Part shown: positions 46,152-54,916 of the stretch, in pieces | Layout: every line of letters starts with the position of its first letter | How positions within the stretch are numbered: position 1 is the first letter of the stretch | Assembly: GCF_016907515.1 (NCBI RefSeq) | Contig: NZ_JAFBBY010000001.1 | Coordinates: 248,001-312,000, forward strand | DNA from: Nocardioides nitrophenolicus | Lineage (GTDB): Bacteria; Actinomycetota; Actinomycetes; Propionibacteriales; Nocardioidaceae | Length of the DNA: 64,000 nt | Direction of reading: 5' to 3' | The notes under the pieces: model-generated | Seen by the model: the letters and a program-made list of their open reading frames with translations, nothing else | Database searches by the model: none | What the model was told of the DNA's origin: nothing | Position numbers and translations under genes: made by a program

Positions 46152-46726
46152 GCCTGCTCCTTCGCCTCGGCGCTGGTCGCGCGGGTCCCGTCGAGGTTCA
46201 CCCCGCGCAGCACCTGGAGCAGGATCAGCCCGACGCCCACGTTGATGCAGATGTCGGCGACGTTGAAGACCGGCCAGTTCGGCAGCATCAGGAAGTCGAC
46301 GACGTGGCCCCGGAACGGACCGGGCTCACGGACCATCCGGTCGATCAGGTTGCCGTCGATGCCGGCCAGCAGCAGGCCCAGGCCGACCGCCCAGACCTTG
46401 CTGACGACCCGGCGGCTGACCCACAGCACGACCAGGGTCGCGACCCAGGCCAGGCAGGCGATGACGACGGTGAACCGGGTGCCGAGGCTGAAGGCCGCCC
46501 CCGGGTTGTACGTCAGGTGCAGCTGCAGCAGCTCGCCGACGAGCTCACGGTCCGGCTCGCCGGCGAGATGGCGCACGGCCAGCACCTTCGCGACCTGGTC
46601 GATCGCCACCATGACCGCGGCGACCGCGGCGAAGAGCAGCCACCCGCGCGGGTGGGCCAGCAGCGCTCCGGAGCGGCCGGGTCCGTCGTCGTGGTGGTCG
46701 AGCGGAGCTCGTCGCGCTGCCGTCAT
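46148..46726 (-). CDS. lspA: Lipoprotein signal peptidase
   Basis: Membrane aspartyl protease that removes lipoprotein signal peptides after Lgt; 192 residues with four helices. Family motifs: [16 protein letters not shown] (first catalytic Asp) and [11 protein letters not shown] (second). The N-terminal 30 residues are a hydrophilic extension ([10 protein letters not shown]). ATG at 46726 has a GGAG site upstream. Confidence 0.95.
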   Translation of the reverse strand: MTAARRAPLDHHDDGPGRSGALLAHPRGWLLFAAVAAVMVAIDQVAKVLAVRHLAGEPDRELVGELLQLHLTYNPGAAFSLGTRFTVVIACLAWVATLVVLWVSRRVVSKVWAVGLGLLLAGIDGNLIDRMVREPGPFRGHVVDFLMLPNWPVFNVADICINVGVGLILLQVLRGVNLDGTRATSAEAKEQA

Positions 46727-46916
46727 CGCGTCGCTCCGGCGGTGCCGACGTACACACGGCGAGAGGAACGGTCCAGCGCCGCTCGACTGGCGCAACGAAG
46801 TGTCAGCATTTCGGGACCAATGTTCGCACGCCGAGGAGCGGCGCAACTATTCGCGGGCGCCGCCTCAGGTGGGCGGTGGTGAGCGCCGGCGACGGCGCAC
46901 CGTGGCCTCCCCGTCC

Positions 46917-47456
46917 CTAGGCGTTGCCGAGGGAGAGCCACGCCGCGAGTGCCACGACGAGCATCGCCACGCCCCAGACGTAGCAGACCGTGGCGATCAC
47001 TCGTGGCCAGGAGCCGGATTGAGATCCGCGGCGGGCGACCCGCGCGCACGGCAGCGCGACGGCGAGGAACAGCACCCCGAGACCGGCGACGGGGAAGTCG
47101 CCCGGGCCCGCGGGGACCGTGAGAGACAGCGCCGCGAAGAGCGTGAGGACGGCGGCCAGGACGGCGAGCGTCTCGTACCGTGCTCGGCGGACGGGTGCGG
47201 CGCCCTGGCGGTCGCCCGTGTCCAGTCCCGCCGGGAGGCCGTCGGTGACGAGTGCCCACAGTGCCGCGCCGAACCCCAGCACGGCGACGGCCGCCGATCC
47301 GGCCACCACCGCTCCCCCGACGGCGTTCAGGACGGTCTGGACGCCGAACCGCTCAGGGATGGTGGCGCCGTAGACGGCGGAGAGGAGTGCAGGGACGGCG
47401 ATGAGCGCGACGAAGCCGATCTCGACGACGCTCCAACGGTCGCGGCCGGGCCTCAC
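46917..47456 (-). CDS. Hypothetical membrane protein
   Basis: Not recognised. 179 residues with five hydrophobic helices (about 13-28, 38-68, 96-114, 122-138 and 150-172). No catalytic motif seen. GTG start at 47456. It lies between lspA and the repeat-tailed DksA-like gene on the same strand, with its own gaps on both sides. Confidence 0.75.
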   Translation of the reverse strand: MRPGRDRWSVVEIGFVALIAVPALLSAVYGATIPERFGVQTVLNAVGGAVVAGSAAVAVLGFGAALWALVTDGLPAGLDTGDRQGAAPVRRARYETLAVLAAVLTLFAALSLTVPAGPGDFPVAGLGVLFLAVALPCARVARRGSQSGSWPRVIATVCYVWGVAMLVVALAAWLSLGNA

Positions 47457-47522
47457 GCGGCGAGCGTAGCGCCGTCGAGTCCCGGATCGACCGAGGCCAC
47501 GGATGTCGACGGGAGACGGCCC

Positions 47523-48467
47523 CTAGCGAACGCCGTGCTTCTCCTCGCGCTGCTTGCACGTCATGCACAAGGTGGCACGCGGGAACGCCATCAGCCGCAT
47601 CTTGCCGATCGGGTTCCCGCAGGACTCGCACACGCCGTACGTGCCGTCGTCGATGCGCGCCAGGGCCCGGTCGATCTGGGCCACCTTCTCCCGCTCGTGG
47701 TTGAGCACGGTCAGCTCGTGGTCGCGCTCGAAGCTGGTCGCCCCGAGGTCGGCCTGGTCCTGGCCGGCGCCGTCGCCCGAGTCGCGCAGCAGGCCGCTCA
47801 GGTCGGCCTCCTGCTCCTCCAGGATCCGGGCGCTCGCCTCGCGCTGCTCGTGGAGCTCGGCCAGCACCTCGGCCAGCTCGGCGGCCGACCAGGCCTCCTC
47901 GTGCTCGAGGACGACCAGGGAGCCGGGGGTGGCCTTCCGGGTCGCGGCCTTCTTCGCGGGGGCCGCCTTCTTCGCGGGGGCCGCCTTCCTCGCGGGGGCC
48001 GCCTTCTTCGCGGGGGCCGCCTTCTTCGCGGGGGCCGCCTTCTTCGCGGGGGCCGCCTTCTTCGCGGGGGCCGCCTTCTTCGCGGGGGCCGCCTTCTTCG
48101 CGGGGGCCGCCTTCTTCGCGGGGGCCGCCTTCTTTGCGGGGGCCGCCTTCTTGGCCGGAGCCGCCTTCTTGGCGGGAGCGGCCTTCTTGGCCGGGGCCGC
48201 CTTCTTGGCGGGAGCGGCCTTCTTCGCGGGAGCCGCCTTCTTCGCGGGAGCCGCCTTCTTCGCGGGAGCCGCCTTCTTCGCGGGAGCCGCCTTCTTGGCC
48301 GGCGCCGCCTTCTTCGCGGGAGCCGCCTTCTTCGCGGGCGCGGCGGGCTTCGCGGCGGTCTTCTTCGCCGGGGCCGCGGCCGTGGCGGCTGTCTTTCGCG
48401 GGCGGATGATCTTCCGGGCGGCGGTGGCGGCCTGACCGGCCAACGACTTCTTCGTACTGCGGGCCAT
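47523..48467 (-). CDS. DksA/TraR-type zinc-finger protein with long AAPAKK repeat domain
   Basis: A 314-residue protein in two parts. Residues 1-35 are basic (MARSTKKSLAGQ, KIIRPRKTAAT). Residues about 30-180 are more than twenty hexapeptide repeats AAPAKK, like the Lys/Ala tails of histone H1 and of actinobacterial HupS or HU. Residues about 190-314 form a DksA/TraR-like domain: a coiled coil (AELAEVLAELHEQREASARI) and a four-Cys zinc finger CESCG...CMTCK near the end. DksA relatives bind RNA polymerase; the tail should bind nucleic acid. Position before wag31 and after lspA is conserved in actinobacteria. Confidence 0.88.
   Translation of the reverse strand: MARSTKKSLAGQAATAARKIIRPRKTAATAAAPAKKTAAKPAAPAKKAAPAKKAAPAKKAAPAKKAAPAKKAAPAKKAAPAKKAAPAKKAAPAKKAAPAKKAAPAKKAAPAKKAAPAKKAAPAKKAAPAKKAAPAKKAAPAKKAAPAKKAAPAKKAAPARKAAPAKKAAPAKKAATRKATPGSLVVLEHEEAWSAAELAEVLAELHEQREASARILEEQEADLSGLLRDSGDGAGQDQADLGATSFERDHELTVLNHEREKVAQIDRALARIDDGTYGVCESCGNPIGKMRLMAFPRATLCMTCKQREEKHGVR
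47950..48360. repeat. 18-bp tandem repeat inside the DksA-like gene
   Basis: Repeated GGCGGCCCCCGCGAAGAA-type units (reverse: TTCTTCGCGGGGGCCGCC) encode the AAPAKK hexapeptides. Units in the 48000-48130 part are nearly identical; units near 48150-48350 vary at third bases, so the array has both old and recently expanded zones. Confidence 0.9.
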
Positions 48468-48591
48468 GAAGGACTCCTCAGAGGCGGCGACCCACGCGCC
48501 AGCGTGCGGTGGGCGTGCTGCGGAGGGTAGCGGGTACGGCGAAGCGGTCCAAGGAGGCGCGCAGGGAGCGAGATCGGCCGGGAACGACGGA

Positions 48592-48622
48592 ACCGGCCGA
48601 CCCGCGGTGCGGGCCGACCGGT
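48592..48622 (-). terminator. Terminator-like hairpin after wag31
   Basis: In minus-strand RNA, 48609-48622 pairs with 48592-48605 over 14 positions (two G-U pairs), 3-base loop, 24 bases past the wag31 stop. No long U tract. Confidence 0.6.
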
Positions 48623-48645
48623 CAGGTCGAGCTGTCAGGAGAGGC

Positions 48646-49443
48646 TCAGGCCTCTTCCTCGCCGAGGATGGAGCGCAGTCGCTTGGGGGCCGGGGCCTCC
48701 TCGACGGGCGCCAGGGTGTCGCCCGGCGTCTGCAGCGACTCGAGCTGCTGGGTGAAGTAGCTCTTGAGCCGCGAGCGGTACTCGCGCTCGAAGGAGCGCA
48801 GCGTCTCGACCTCGGCGGAGAGCTTGTCGCGCTCCTTCTCGAGGTCGCCGAAGAGCTGGGTACGACGCTCGGCGGTCTCGGCGTCGAGCATCTCGGCGCG
48901 GGTGCGGGCGTCGGACTCGAGGCGGTCGGCCTTGACCTTGGCCTCGGAGGCGAGCCGCTCGGACTTGGTGCGGGCCTCGCCGACGATCTTGTCGGCCTCG
49001 TTCTTGGCGTCCTCGACGAGCTCGTCGGCGTTGCGCGTGGCGATCTCGAGCAGGCGGGCCGCGGCGTTCGACGCCTCGGGCACGGTCTCGACCCGGATCG
49101 TCTCGACACCGCCGGTGGCGGCCGGCGCGGGCGCGGCGACGGGGGCCGGAGCGGCGACGACGGGCTCGACCGGGGCGGGCGCGGCGACGGGGGCCGGAGC
49201 CGGCGGCTCGGGCAGGGTCTCGGGCACCGGCGCCAGCTGGGTCGGAGCGTCGAAGGTCGCCGACGACGACCCGGCCTGCGCGGCGGCGAGCTTCGCGCGA
49301 AGGTCGTCGTTCTCCTGGGTCAGGCGGGCGAGCTCGGCCTCGACCTCGTCCAGGAACTGGTCGACCTCGCCCATGTCGTAGCCCTCGCGCAGCCGAACCG
49401 GCGTAAAGCGCTTGTTGCTCACGTCCTCTGGCGTCAGGGGCAT
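48646..49443 (-). CDS. wag31: DivIVA-family polar growth protein Wag31
   Basis: Coiled-coil protein that marks cell poles and curved membrane and directs peptidoglycan growth; 265 residues. The DivIVA N-terminal domain is unmistakable (TPEDVSNKRFTPVRLREGYD, then VDQFLDEVEAELARL). A Pro/Ala/Val-rich linker (PAPVAAPAPVEPVV) leads to a long second coiled coil (residues 115-245) with RLASEAKVKADRLESDARTR. The ending PKRLRSILGEEEA is typical. It stands between yggT and the DksA-like gene. Confidence 0.95.
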   Translation of the reverse strand: MPLTPEDVSNKRFTPVRLREGYDMGEVDQFLDEVEAELARLTQENDDLRAKLAAAQAGSSSATFDAPTQLAPVPETLPEPPAPAPVAAPAPVEPVVAAPAPVAAPAPAATGGVETIRVETVPEASNAAARLLEIATRNADELVEDAKNEADKIVGEARTKSERLASEAKVKADRLESDARTRAEMLDAETAERRTQLFGDLEKERDKLSAEVETLRSFEREYRSRLKSYFTQQLESLQTPGDTLAPVEEAPAPKRLRSILGEEEA

Positions 49444-49551
49444 GACCTCACCAATCTATAAAGAAGAATCTCGACGGTATGTCTTCACGAACCATAGCGC
49501 CTGGACGGTCGAAGACGGCATCCGCGTCCCGTCCCTGGCGTCACAGCAGTC

Positions 49552-49845
49552 TCACAACAGCAGGGTGCGCCGGTTCACCTCGAGCAGCACGTAGGCCAGG
49601 ATCATCACCAGGATGAAGCTGATGTCCAGCGCGAAGTTCCCGATCCGGATCGGCTTGATCACCCGACGCAGGCCGTTGATCGGCGGGTCGGTCGTCGAGT
49701 AGGCCAGCTCCAGGAAGACCAGCACCGGCCCCCGGGGCTCCCAGGCGCGCGCGAACACCTGGACCCAGTCGGTGATGAAGCGCACCCACAAGAATCCGAT
49801 GAAGGCGAACAGCACGCCCTCGATGATCCAGCCGACGATCGTCAC
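49552..49845 (-). CDS. yggT: YggT-family membrane protein
   Basis: A 97-residue protein with two hydrophobic helices (about 5-25 and 75-92) and the family segment TTDPPINGLRRVIKPIRIG between them. YggT genes sit near division genes in many bacteria; role unclear. GTG start at 49845. Upstream lies an 840-bp repeat array that separates it from sepF, so co-transcription with sepF is uncertain. Confidence 0.92.
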   Translation of the reverse strand: MTIVGWIIEGVLFAFIGFLWVRFITDWVQVFARAWEPRGPVLVFLELAYSTTDPPINGLRRVIKPIRIGNFALDISFILVMILAYVLLEVNRRTLLL

Positions 49846-50692
49846 GGCATCAACCTATCGCCGCCGGGCAACGGCCCCGACGGCACACCCGCCCGATGCG
49901 CGCTCGGCCCATTCCACGTCGGTCGTCGCGGGAAGCGCGGCCGACGGAGCGCAGGGAGCGAGGAACGAGCGACCGGAGCGGAGGAGGCAAGTCTTTCCGC
50001 GAGCCGACCGTCTTGCCGCCACGCGAAGGTGACCACCGACCGACTCGACTGCGCGCTCGCGCCATTCAACGTCGGTCGTCGCGGGAAGCGCGGCCGACGG
50101 AGCGCAGGGAGCGAGGAACGAGCGACCGGAGCGGAGGAGGCAAGTCTTTCCGCGAGCCGACCGTCTTGCCGCCATGCCAAGGCTGGACCTACGGAAGACG
50201 ACCGCGCGGCCGGCAGCGTGGCGCGAGGAACGAGCGACACGCTCGGCCCAGAAGGGGAGGAACGAGCGACACGCTCGGCCCATCCCACGTCGGTCGTCGC
50301 GGGAAGCGCGGCCGACGGAGCGCAGGGAGCGAGGAACGAGCGACCGGAGCGGAGGAGGCAAGTCTTTCCGCGAGCCGACCGTCTTGCCGCCATGCCAAGG
50401 CTGGACCTACGGAAGACGACCGCGCGGCCGGCAGCGTGGCGCGAGGAACGAGCGACACGCTCGGCCCAGAAGGGGAGGAACGAGCGACACGCTCGGCCCA
50501 TCCCACGTCGGTCGTCGCGGGAAGCGCGGCCGACGGAGCGCAGGGAGCGAGGAACGAGCGACCGGAGCGGAGGAGGCAAGTCTTTCCGCGAGCCGACAGT
50601 CTTGCCGCCACGCGAAGGTGACCACCGACCGACTCGACCGCGCGCGCGGCAGCGTGGCGCGAGGAACGAGCGACACGCTCGCGCCATCCAGC
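49846..50692. repeat. Gene-free region with a four-copy 108-bp repeat array
   Basis: Four copies of a 108-bp core that starts near CCACGTCGGTCGTCGCGGG and ends CTTGCCGCCA lie at 49914-50021, 50067-50174, 50285-50392 and 50503-50610. Two spacer types alternate: spacer A (CGCGAAGGTGACCACCGACC...) after copies 1 and 4, and spacer B (TGCCAAGGCTGGACCTACGG...) after copies 2 and 3. Copies 2 and 3 with their spacers form an exact 218-bp tandem unit. Frames are open on both strands, but no start, ribosome site or known domain supports a gene. Confidence 0.9.
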
Positions 50693-51223
50693 TCAGCTCT
50701 GGTTGAAGAAGCCGTCGGCCGCGATGGCCTGCTTGTCCTCGGCGGCCACGGTGACGTTCGGCGGCGAGAGCAGGAACACCTTGTTGGTGACCCGCTCGAT
50801 GCTGCCCCGCGTGGCGAAGATCAGGCCGGCGGCGAAGTCGACCAGGCGCTTGGCGTCGGCGTCGTCCATCTCGGTGAGGTTCATGATGACGGGAGTGCCC
50901 TCGCGGTACTCCTCGCCGATCGAGCGCGCCTCGTTGTAGGTGGTGGGGTGCAGGGTCGTGATCCGGGACAGCTCGGCGACGACCGGCTGCGGGGCGACCG
51001 CGACGGGGCGGCGACGCTCGTCGAGGTCGGCGACGGTGCCGGACGGCACGGCGCGCACCGGGCGCTCCTGCCGCGGCTCCCGGGGCTCGCGAGCCTCCCG
51101 GGCGTCGCGTCCGCGGGCGGGCTCGCTCGCCTCGTCGCCGTAGTCGTCGTAGCCGGCCTCGTCATAGCCGGTGTCCTCCAGCAGGCCGAGGTACTCACCG
51201 ATCCTGCGCATCGCACCGCTCAT
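50693..51223 (-). CDS. sepF: Cell-division protein SepF
   Basis: Anchors FtsZ to the membrane and shapes the division ring; 176 residues. An N-terminal amphipathic membrane helix ([16 protein letters not shown]) is followed by an acidic and Arg-rich linker ([16 protein letters not shown]). The SepF domain occupies about 95-170 with [20 protein letters not shown] and [20 protein letters not shown]. The start ATG at 51223 follows GGAGG. Neighbours yggS, pgeF and ftsZ make up the usual order. Confidence 0.95.
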   Translation of the reverse strand: MSGAMRRIGEYLGLLEDTGYDEAGYDDYGDEASEPARGRDAREAREPREPRQERPVRAVPSGTVADLDERRRPVAVAPQPVVAELSRITTLHPTTYNEARSIGEEYREGTPVIMNLTEMDDADAKRLVDFAAGLIFATRGSIERVTNKVFLLSPPNVTVAAEDKQAIAADGFFNQS

Positions 51224-51281
51224 GACTGTTGCCTCCGTGATCCGCGTCCCCGATCGGGGACGACTGGTGGTGTTGTGGACA

Positions 51282-51980
51282 TTACTGGACCGTGGGCCTC
51301 GTTCCGAGGACCGCGGAGCCAATGCGGACGTGTGTCGCGCCGACGGTCACGGCCGCCTCCAGGTCGCCGCTCATCCCGGCTGACAGGACGGTCGCGTCGG
51401 GGTGGCGGGCGAGGAAGTCCGCGCGGATCCCGGCCAGGCGCGCGAAGGCCAGCGCGGGGTCGTCGTCGAGCGGCGCGACGGCCATCAGGCCCCGCAGCCG
51501 CAGCTCCGGCGTGCGGGCGACCTCGTCGGCGAGGGCCGCGAGGCTCGCCGGGTCGGCACCGGCGCGGTGGTCGCGTCCCGGCGGGTCGAGGCTGACCTGG
51601 AGCAGTACGTCGACGACCCGGCCGGCGTCGGCGGCACCCCGGGCCAGGCGAGGCACCAGGGCCACCCGGTCGACCGACTCGACCACGTCGGCGTACCGCG
51701 CCACGGCGGCGGCCTTGTTGGACTGCAGCCCGCCGATGAAGTGCCAGCGCAGGTCGAGGTCGGCACACTCCGCGGCCTTGGCCTCCGCCTCCTGGTGGCG
51801 GTTCTCCCCCACGTCGGTGACGCCGAGGCCGGCGAGGAGGCGGACGTCGGAGGCCGGGAAGTACTTGGTGACCACGGTCAGCGCGACCTCGTTGGCGGCG
51901 CGGCCGGCGTCGGTCGCGGCGCGCGCGATCCGGTCGCGGACGGCCGCCAGGTGGGCGCGCAGCTCGTCGGCACGGGTCAT
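51282..51980 (-). CDS. yggS: YggS/PROSC-family PLP-binding protein
   Basis: PLP homeostasis protein, 232 residues. The PLP lysine is in [12 protein letters not shown] near residue 38, then [28 protein letters not shown] and the C-terminal phosphate-binding [12 protein letters not shown] and [11 protein letters not shown]. It overlaps pgeF by four bases. It usually lies in the sepF cluster; the link to division is unclear. Confidence 0.95.
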   Translation of the reverse strand: MTRADELRAHLAAVRDRIARAATDAGRAANEVALTVVTKYFPASDVRLLAGLGVTDVGENRHQEAEAKAAECADLDLRWHFIGGLQSNKAAAVARYADVVESVDRVALVPRLARGAADAGRVVDVLLQVSLDPPGRDHRAGADPASLAALADEVARTPELRLRGLMAVAPLDDDPALAFARLAGIRADFLARHPDATVLSAGMSGDLEAAVTVGATHVRIGSAVLGTRPTVQ

Positions 51981-52666
51981 CGGAGCCACACCAGCCCGGC
52001 GAAGCGGCCGGCGCTCTCGCCGTCGCGTCGGTAGGAGGGGAAGGTGGCGTCCTCGAGCGTGCAGCCCGGGACCACGCTCGCCGGGACGCCTGCGGCCGCG
52101 AGCTGCGCGGCGACGCCGGCGCCGAGGTCGAGCGCGGGGGTGCCCCAGCTCGTCTCGGCGTACGTCTCGGGCACCGCGGCGACGACCTCGTCGCGCAGGG
52201 TGGCAGGGACTTCGTAGCACCGGCCGCACACGTGGGGGCCGATCCAGGCGCGGACGTCGCGGGCGCCGAGCTCGCGCATCCGCTCGACGGTGCGGGTGAC
52301 GACGTCGACCTGGACGCCGCGCCGGCCGGCGTGGGCGACACCCAGGACGCCGGCCGCCGGGTCGGCGAGGACGACCGGGACGCAGTCGGCGACACGGACC
52401 ATCAGGCCGACGCCGCGCAGCGCCGTCACCTGGGCGTCGGCGGTCGGCACCTCGCCCGGCGGGCCGTCCACGGTGACGACCACGTCGCCGTGGACCTGGT
52501 GCAGGCGCGCGAACGGTACGCCGGCCTCCTCCCGCAGGGCGTCGAGCACGCCGGCGAGCCGGTCGCCCTCGCGAAGGTCGAGGGAGGAGTCCGTGAACGC
52601 GACCTCGACCCGGCCCGCGTCGAGGGCGGCCGGGTCGAGGGGGACGGACTCACGGAAGGCGAACAC
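51977..52666 (-). CDS. pgeF: PgeF (YfiH/laccase-domain) purine nucleoside or peptidoglycan-editing protein
   Basis: A 229-residue laccase-domain protein. The metal or catalytic ligands are in LHQVHGDVVV, VADCVPVVL and GVAHAGRRGV, followed by a second Cys/His region (IGPHVCGRCYEV). Earlier called polyphenol oxidase; family members act on purine nucleosides or correct muropeptide serine errors. The GTG start lies three bases after the ftsZ stop, so it is co-transcribed with ftsZ. Confidence 0.9.
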   Translation of the reverse strand: MFAFRESVPLDPAALDAGRVEVAFTDSSLDLREGDRLAGVLDALREEAGVPFARLHQVHGDVVVTVDGPPGEVPTADAQVTALRGVGLMVRVADCVPVVLADPAAGVLGVAHAGRRGVQVDVVTRTVERMRELGARDVRAWIGPHVCGRCYEVPATLRDEVVAAVPETYAETSWGTPALDLGAGVAAQLAAAGVPASVVPGCTLEDATFPSYRRDGESAGRFAGLVWLR

Positions 52667-52669
52667 GAC

Positions 52670-53869
52670 TCACTTGAGGAAGTCGGGGACGTCCAGGTCG
52701 TCGCCGTCGTCGAACTGCATCGGCGCCGGCGTGGTGCGGGCACCCACCGGCTGCGGCTCGGCGGGAGTCGCGGGAGCCTCGCGGCTCTCGCGGGTCTCGC
52801 GGGTCTGGGCCGGCTGGGCCTGCTGGGCGGGGGCCTGCTGCTGGGCGGGGCGCGCGGGGGCCGGGGTGGCCGGCGCCTGCTGGGCCGGTCGGCGTACGGC
52901 GGTCTCGTCGCGACGCTTGGGCAGGCCACCGTCGAAGCCGGCGGCGATGACGGTCACCCGGACCTCGTCGCCGAGGGCGTCGTCGATGATCGTGCCGAAG
53001 ATGATGTTGGCGTCCTCGTGGACGGCGTCGGCGACCATCGCCGCGGCCTCGTTGATCTCGAAGATGCCGAGGTCCGATCCGCCCGCGATGGACAGCAGGA
53101 CGCCGTGGGCGCCGTCGATCGAGGCCTCGAGCAGCGGGCTGCTGATGGCCATCTCGGCGGCGGCCAGCGCGCGGTCCTCGCCGCGGGCGGAGCCGATCCC
53201 CATCAGCGCCGAGCCGGCGTTGCTCATGACCGCCTTGACGTCGGCGAAGTCGACGTTGATCAGTCCGGGGGTGGTGATCAGGTCGGTGATGCCCGAGACG
53301 CCCTGGAGCAGCACCTGGTCGGCCTGCTTGAACGCGTCGAGCATCGACACGTTGCGGTCCGAGATCTGCAGCAGCCGGTCGTTGGGGATGACGATGAGGG
53401 TGTCGACCTCCTCGCGGAGACGCTCGATGCCCTCGTCGGCGGACTTCTTGCGGCGGGCGCCCTCGAAGGTGAACGGACGGGTCACCACTCCGATGGTCAG
53501 CGCGCCGAGCGAGCGGGCGATCCGGGCCACGACCGGCGCACCTCCGGTGCCGGTGCCGCCGCCCTCGCCCGCGGTCACGAAGACCATGTCGGCGCCCTTG
53601 AGCACCTCCTCGATCTCCTCCGCGTGGTCCTCGGCGGCCTTGCCGCCCACGTCGGGGTTCGCGCCCGCACCGAGGCCGCGGGTCAGCTCGCGACCGATGT
53701 CGAGCTTCACGTCGGCGTCGCTCATCAGCAGCGCCTGGGCGTCGGTGTTGATCGCGATGAACTCGACGCCCTTGAGGCCGACCTCGATCATCCGGTTGAC
53801 GGCGTTGACGCCACCCCCGCCGATCCCGACGACCTTGATGATGGCCAGGTAGTTCTGTGCAGCTGCCAC
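52670..53869 (-). CDS. ftsZ: Cell-division GTPase FtsZ
   Basis: Tubulin-like GTPase forming the Z ring; 399 residues. GTP motifs: [15 protein letters not shown] near 15-29, [14 protein letters not shown] (tubulin signature) near 99-112, and the T7 loop [15 protein letters not shown]. The linker (about 315-385) is Pro/Gln/Ala-rich with short QAPA and RE repeats. The conserved C-terminal peptide [10 protein letters not shown] ends the protein and should bind SepF or other anchors. GTG at 53869 has GGAG upstream. Confidence 0.97.
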   Translation of the reverse strand: MAAAQNYLAIIKVVGIGGGGVNAVNRMIEVGLKGVEFIAINTDAQALLMSDADVKLDIGRELTRGLGAGANPDVGGKAAEDHAEEIEEVLKGADMVFVTAGEGGGTGTGGAPVVARIARSLGALTIGVVTRPFTFEGARRKKSADEGIERLREEVDTLIVIPNDRLLQISDRNVSMLDAFKQADQVLLQGVSGITDLITTPGLINVDFADVKAVMSNAGSALMGIGSARGEDRALAAAEMAISSPLLEASIDGAHGVLLSIAGGSDLGIFEINEAAAMVADAVHEDANIIFGTIIDDALGDEVRVTVIAAGFDGGLPKRRDETAVRRPAQQAPATPAPARPAQQQAPAQQAQPAQTRETRESREAPATPAEPQPVGARTTPAPMQFDDGDDLDVPDFLK

Positions 53870-54172
53870 GGCGGCTCCACCTCTCCGGTGTTGTCCGAAA
53901 GTTTCATGTGTCCGTTCACCGACGAAGGCGGCCGGACCGCTTCCCCGTGGTCCGCCGGCGTGTCGCCACAACCCTTACCCTCAACCTGAGGGTTATAGTT
54001 ATGTCAACCTCGTCGTGGTCATGACAGTAGGTAGGTCGCGACGCGCGATCGTGGAGACACGCCGTGGGGGTGCAGGAATCGCCGGTTGACCGGCGAAACT
54101 GGCACTTGTCGGGCATTGCAACGCCCGACAAGTGCAGGAACAACCGGTCGACCGGCGATTCCTGCAGCCCGC
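53870..54172. promoter_or_regulatory. ftsQ-ftsZ intergenic control region
   Basis: This 303-bp gap holds an inverted repeat ACCCTCA-ACC-TGAGGGT (53977-53993), a minus-strand TTGACA (54007 to 54002) just upstream of it, and the compound palindrome at 54071-54166. It probably contains an ftsZ promoter; I could not name a convincing -10 box. Confidence 0.55.
54071..54166. repeat. Compound palindrome: nested 23-bp and 13-bp inverted repeats
   Basis: Outer arms 54071-54093 and 54144-54166 match at 22 of 23 positions (TGCAGGAATCGCCGGT...). Inner arms 54102-54114 and 54123-54135 (GCACTTGTCGGGC) are perfect around an 8-base loop. Each outer arm carries its own small palindrome (TCGCCGGT-TG-ACCGGCGA at left; CCGGTCGACCGG at right). 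Begins six bases past the ftsQ stop (54173 side), so it can act as the ftsQ terminator. Confidence 0.88.
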
Positions 54173-54916
54173 TCAGCTCGTCGTCGGAGCCCCCGGCACG
54201 GACACGTCGTACACCTTCGCCTTGCGCTCCAGCAGCTCCAGCAGCACCGCGGCCTTGTCGTCGGCCTGCTCCGCGCTCCCCCACCGCACCAGCCGCCCGT
54301 CGCGCAGGCGCAGGTCGATCTCGTCGACGGTGCGGACCTCGACGTAGTCGACGAGCTCGGTGACGGCGGGGTCGAGGGCGACGACCACGGCGGCGCCCTC
54401 GGCGAGGGCGTCGCCGTCGGCGCCGGGGCCGACCTTGACCCGGGGCAGGCCGTCGGGGGCCTTGGCGAGCGTGCCGAAGGCGACGCCGGTGGCGTCGAGG
54501 TTGGTGAGCCGGTCCCCGCGGTCGAGGACGGCGACCGGGGTGCGTTCGACGATGTCGATGCGGACGTCGTGGGGCCAGGTGCGGGAGACGTCGACGGTCT
54601 TGACGGTGGCGAGCGACTTGAGGCGCAGCTCGATCCGGTGCAGGTCGACGGTGGCGAGCGGGCCGCCGAGGGGGACGTCGGCGGTGGCGAGCACCTGCTT
54701 CTCGGTGAGCTGGGCGTTGCCGACGACCTGGACGCCGTCGGCGCGCAGCCAGGGCGAGAAGTAGAGGGCGTAGACGCCGAAGCCGACCGCGCCGACGAGC
54801 AGGACGGCGGCCAAGACGTAGCGCCAGGTCAGCCAGCGGCGGGCGCGCTGGCGCCGGGCGAAGGCGCGACGGGTCCGGGCCTGCGGGTCGGACGCCCGGC
54901 CGCTACGCCTCGCCAT
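54173..54916 (-). CDS. ftsQ: Cell-division protein FtsQ
   Basis: Divisome membrane protein, 247 residues. A basic cytoplasmic head (ARRAFARRQRARR-like, residues 8-28), one membrane helix (about 31-52, YVLAAVLLVGAVGFGVYAL), then an extracellular POTRA domain (VQVVGNAQLTEKQVLATADV) and the FtsQ beta domain (VDVSRTWPHDVRIDIVERTP). ATG at 54916 overlaps murC by 14 bases. Confidence 0.93.
   Translation of the reverse strand: MARRSGRASDPQARTRRAFARRQRARRWLTWRYVLAAVLLVGAVGFGVYALYFSPWLRADGVQVVGNAQLTEKQVLATADVPLGGPLATVDLHRIELRLKSLATVKTVDVSRTWPHDVRIDIVERTPVAVLDRGDRLTNLDATGVAFGTLAKAPDGLPRVKVGPGADGDALAEGAAVVVALDPAVTELVDYVEVRTVDEIDLRLRDGRLVRWGSAEQADDKAAVLLELLERKAKVYDVSVPGAPTTS

Noticed and set aside
47950..48360. 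Regular repeats as a possible CRISPR array
   Set aside because: Units are tandem and in frame with no unique spacers.
49914..50610. 108-bp cores as a CRISPR array
   Set aside because: Repeats are far too long, spacers are shared between copies, and there are no cas genes.
49842..51595. Open frames through the repeat array on both strands
   Set aside because: They exist only because the repeats lack stops; content is periodic Arg/Ser/Ala and no ribosome site fits.
53916..54363. Two short open frames with similar peptides (QESPVDR...) on opposite strands
   Set aside because: The similarity is caused by the palindrome at 54071-54166, not by related genes.
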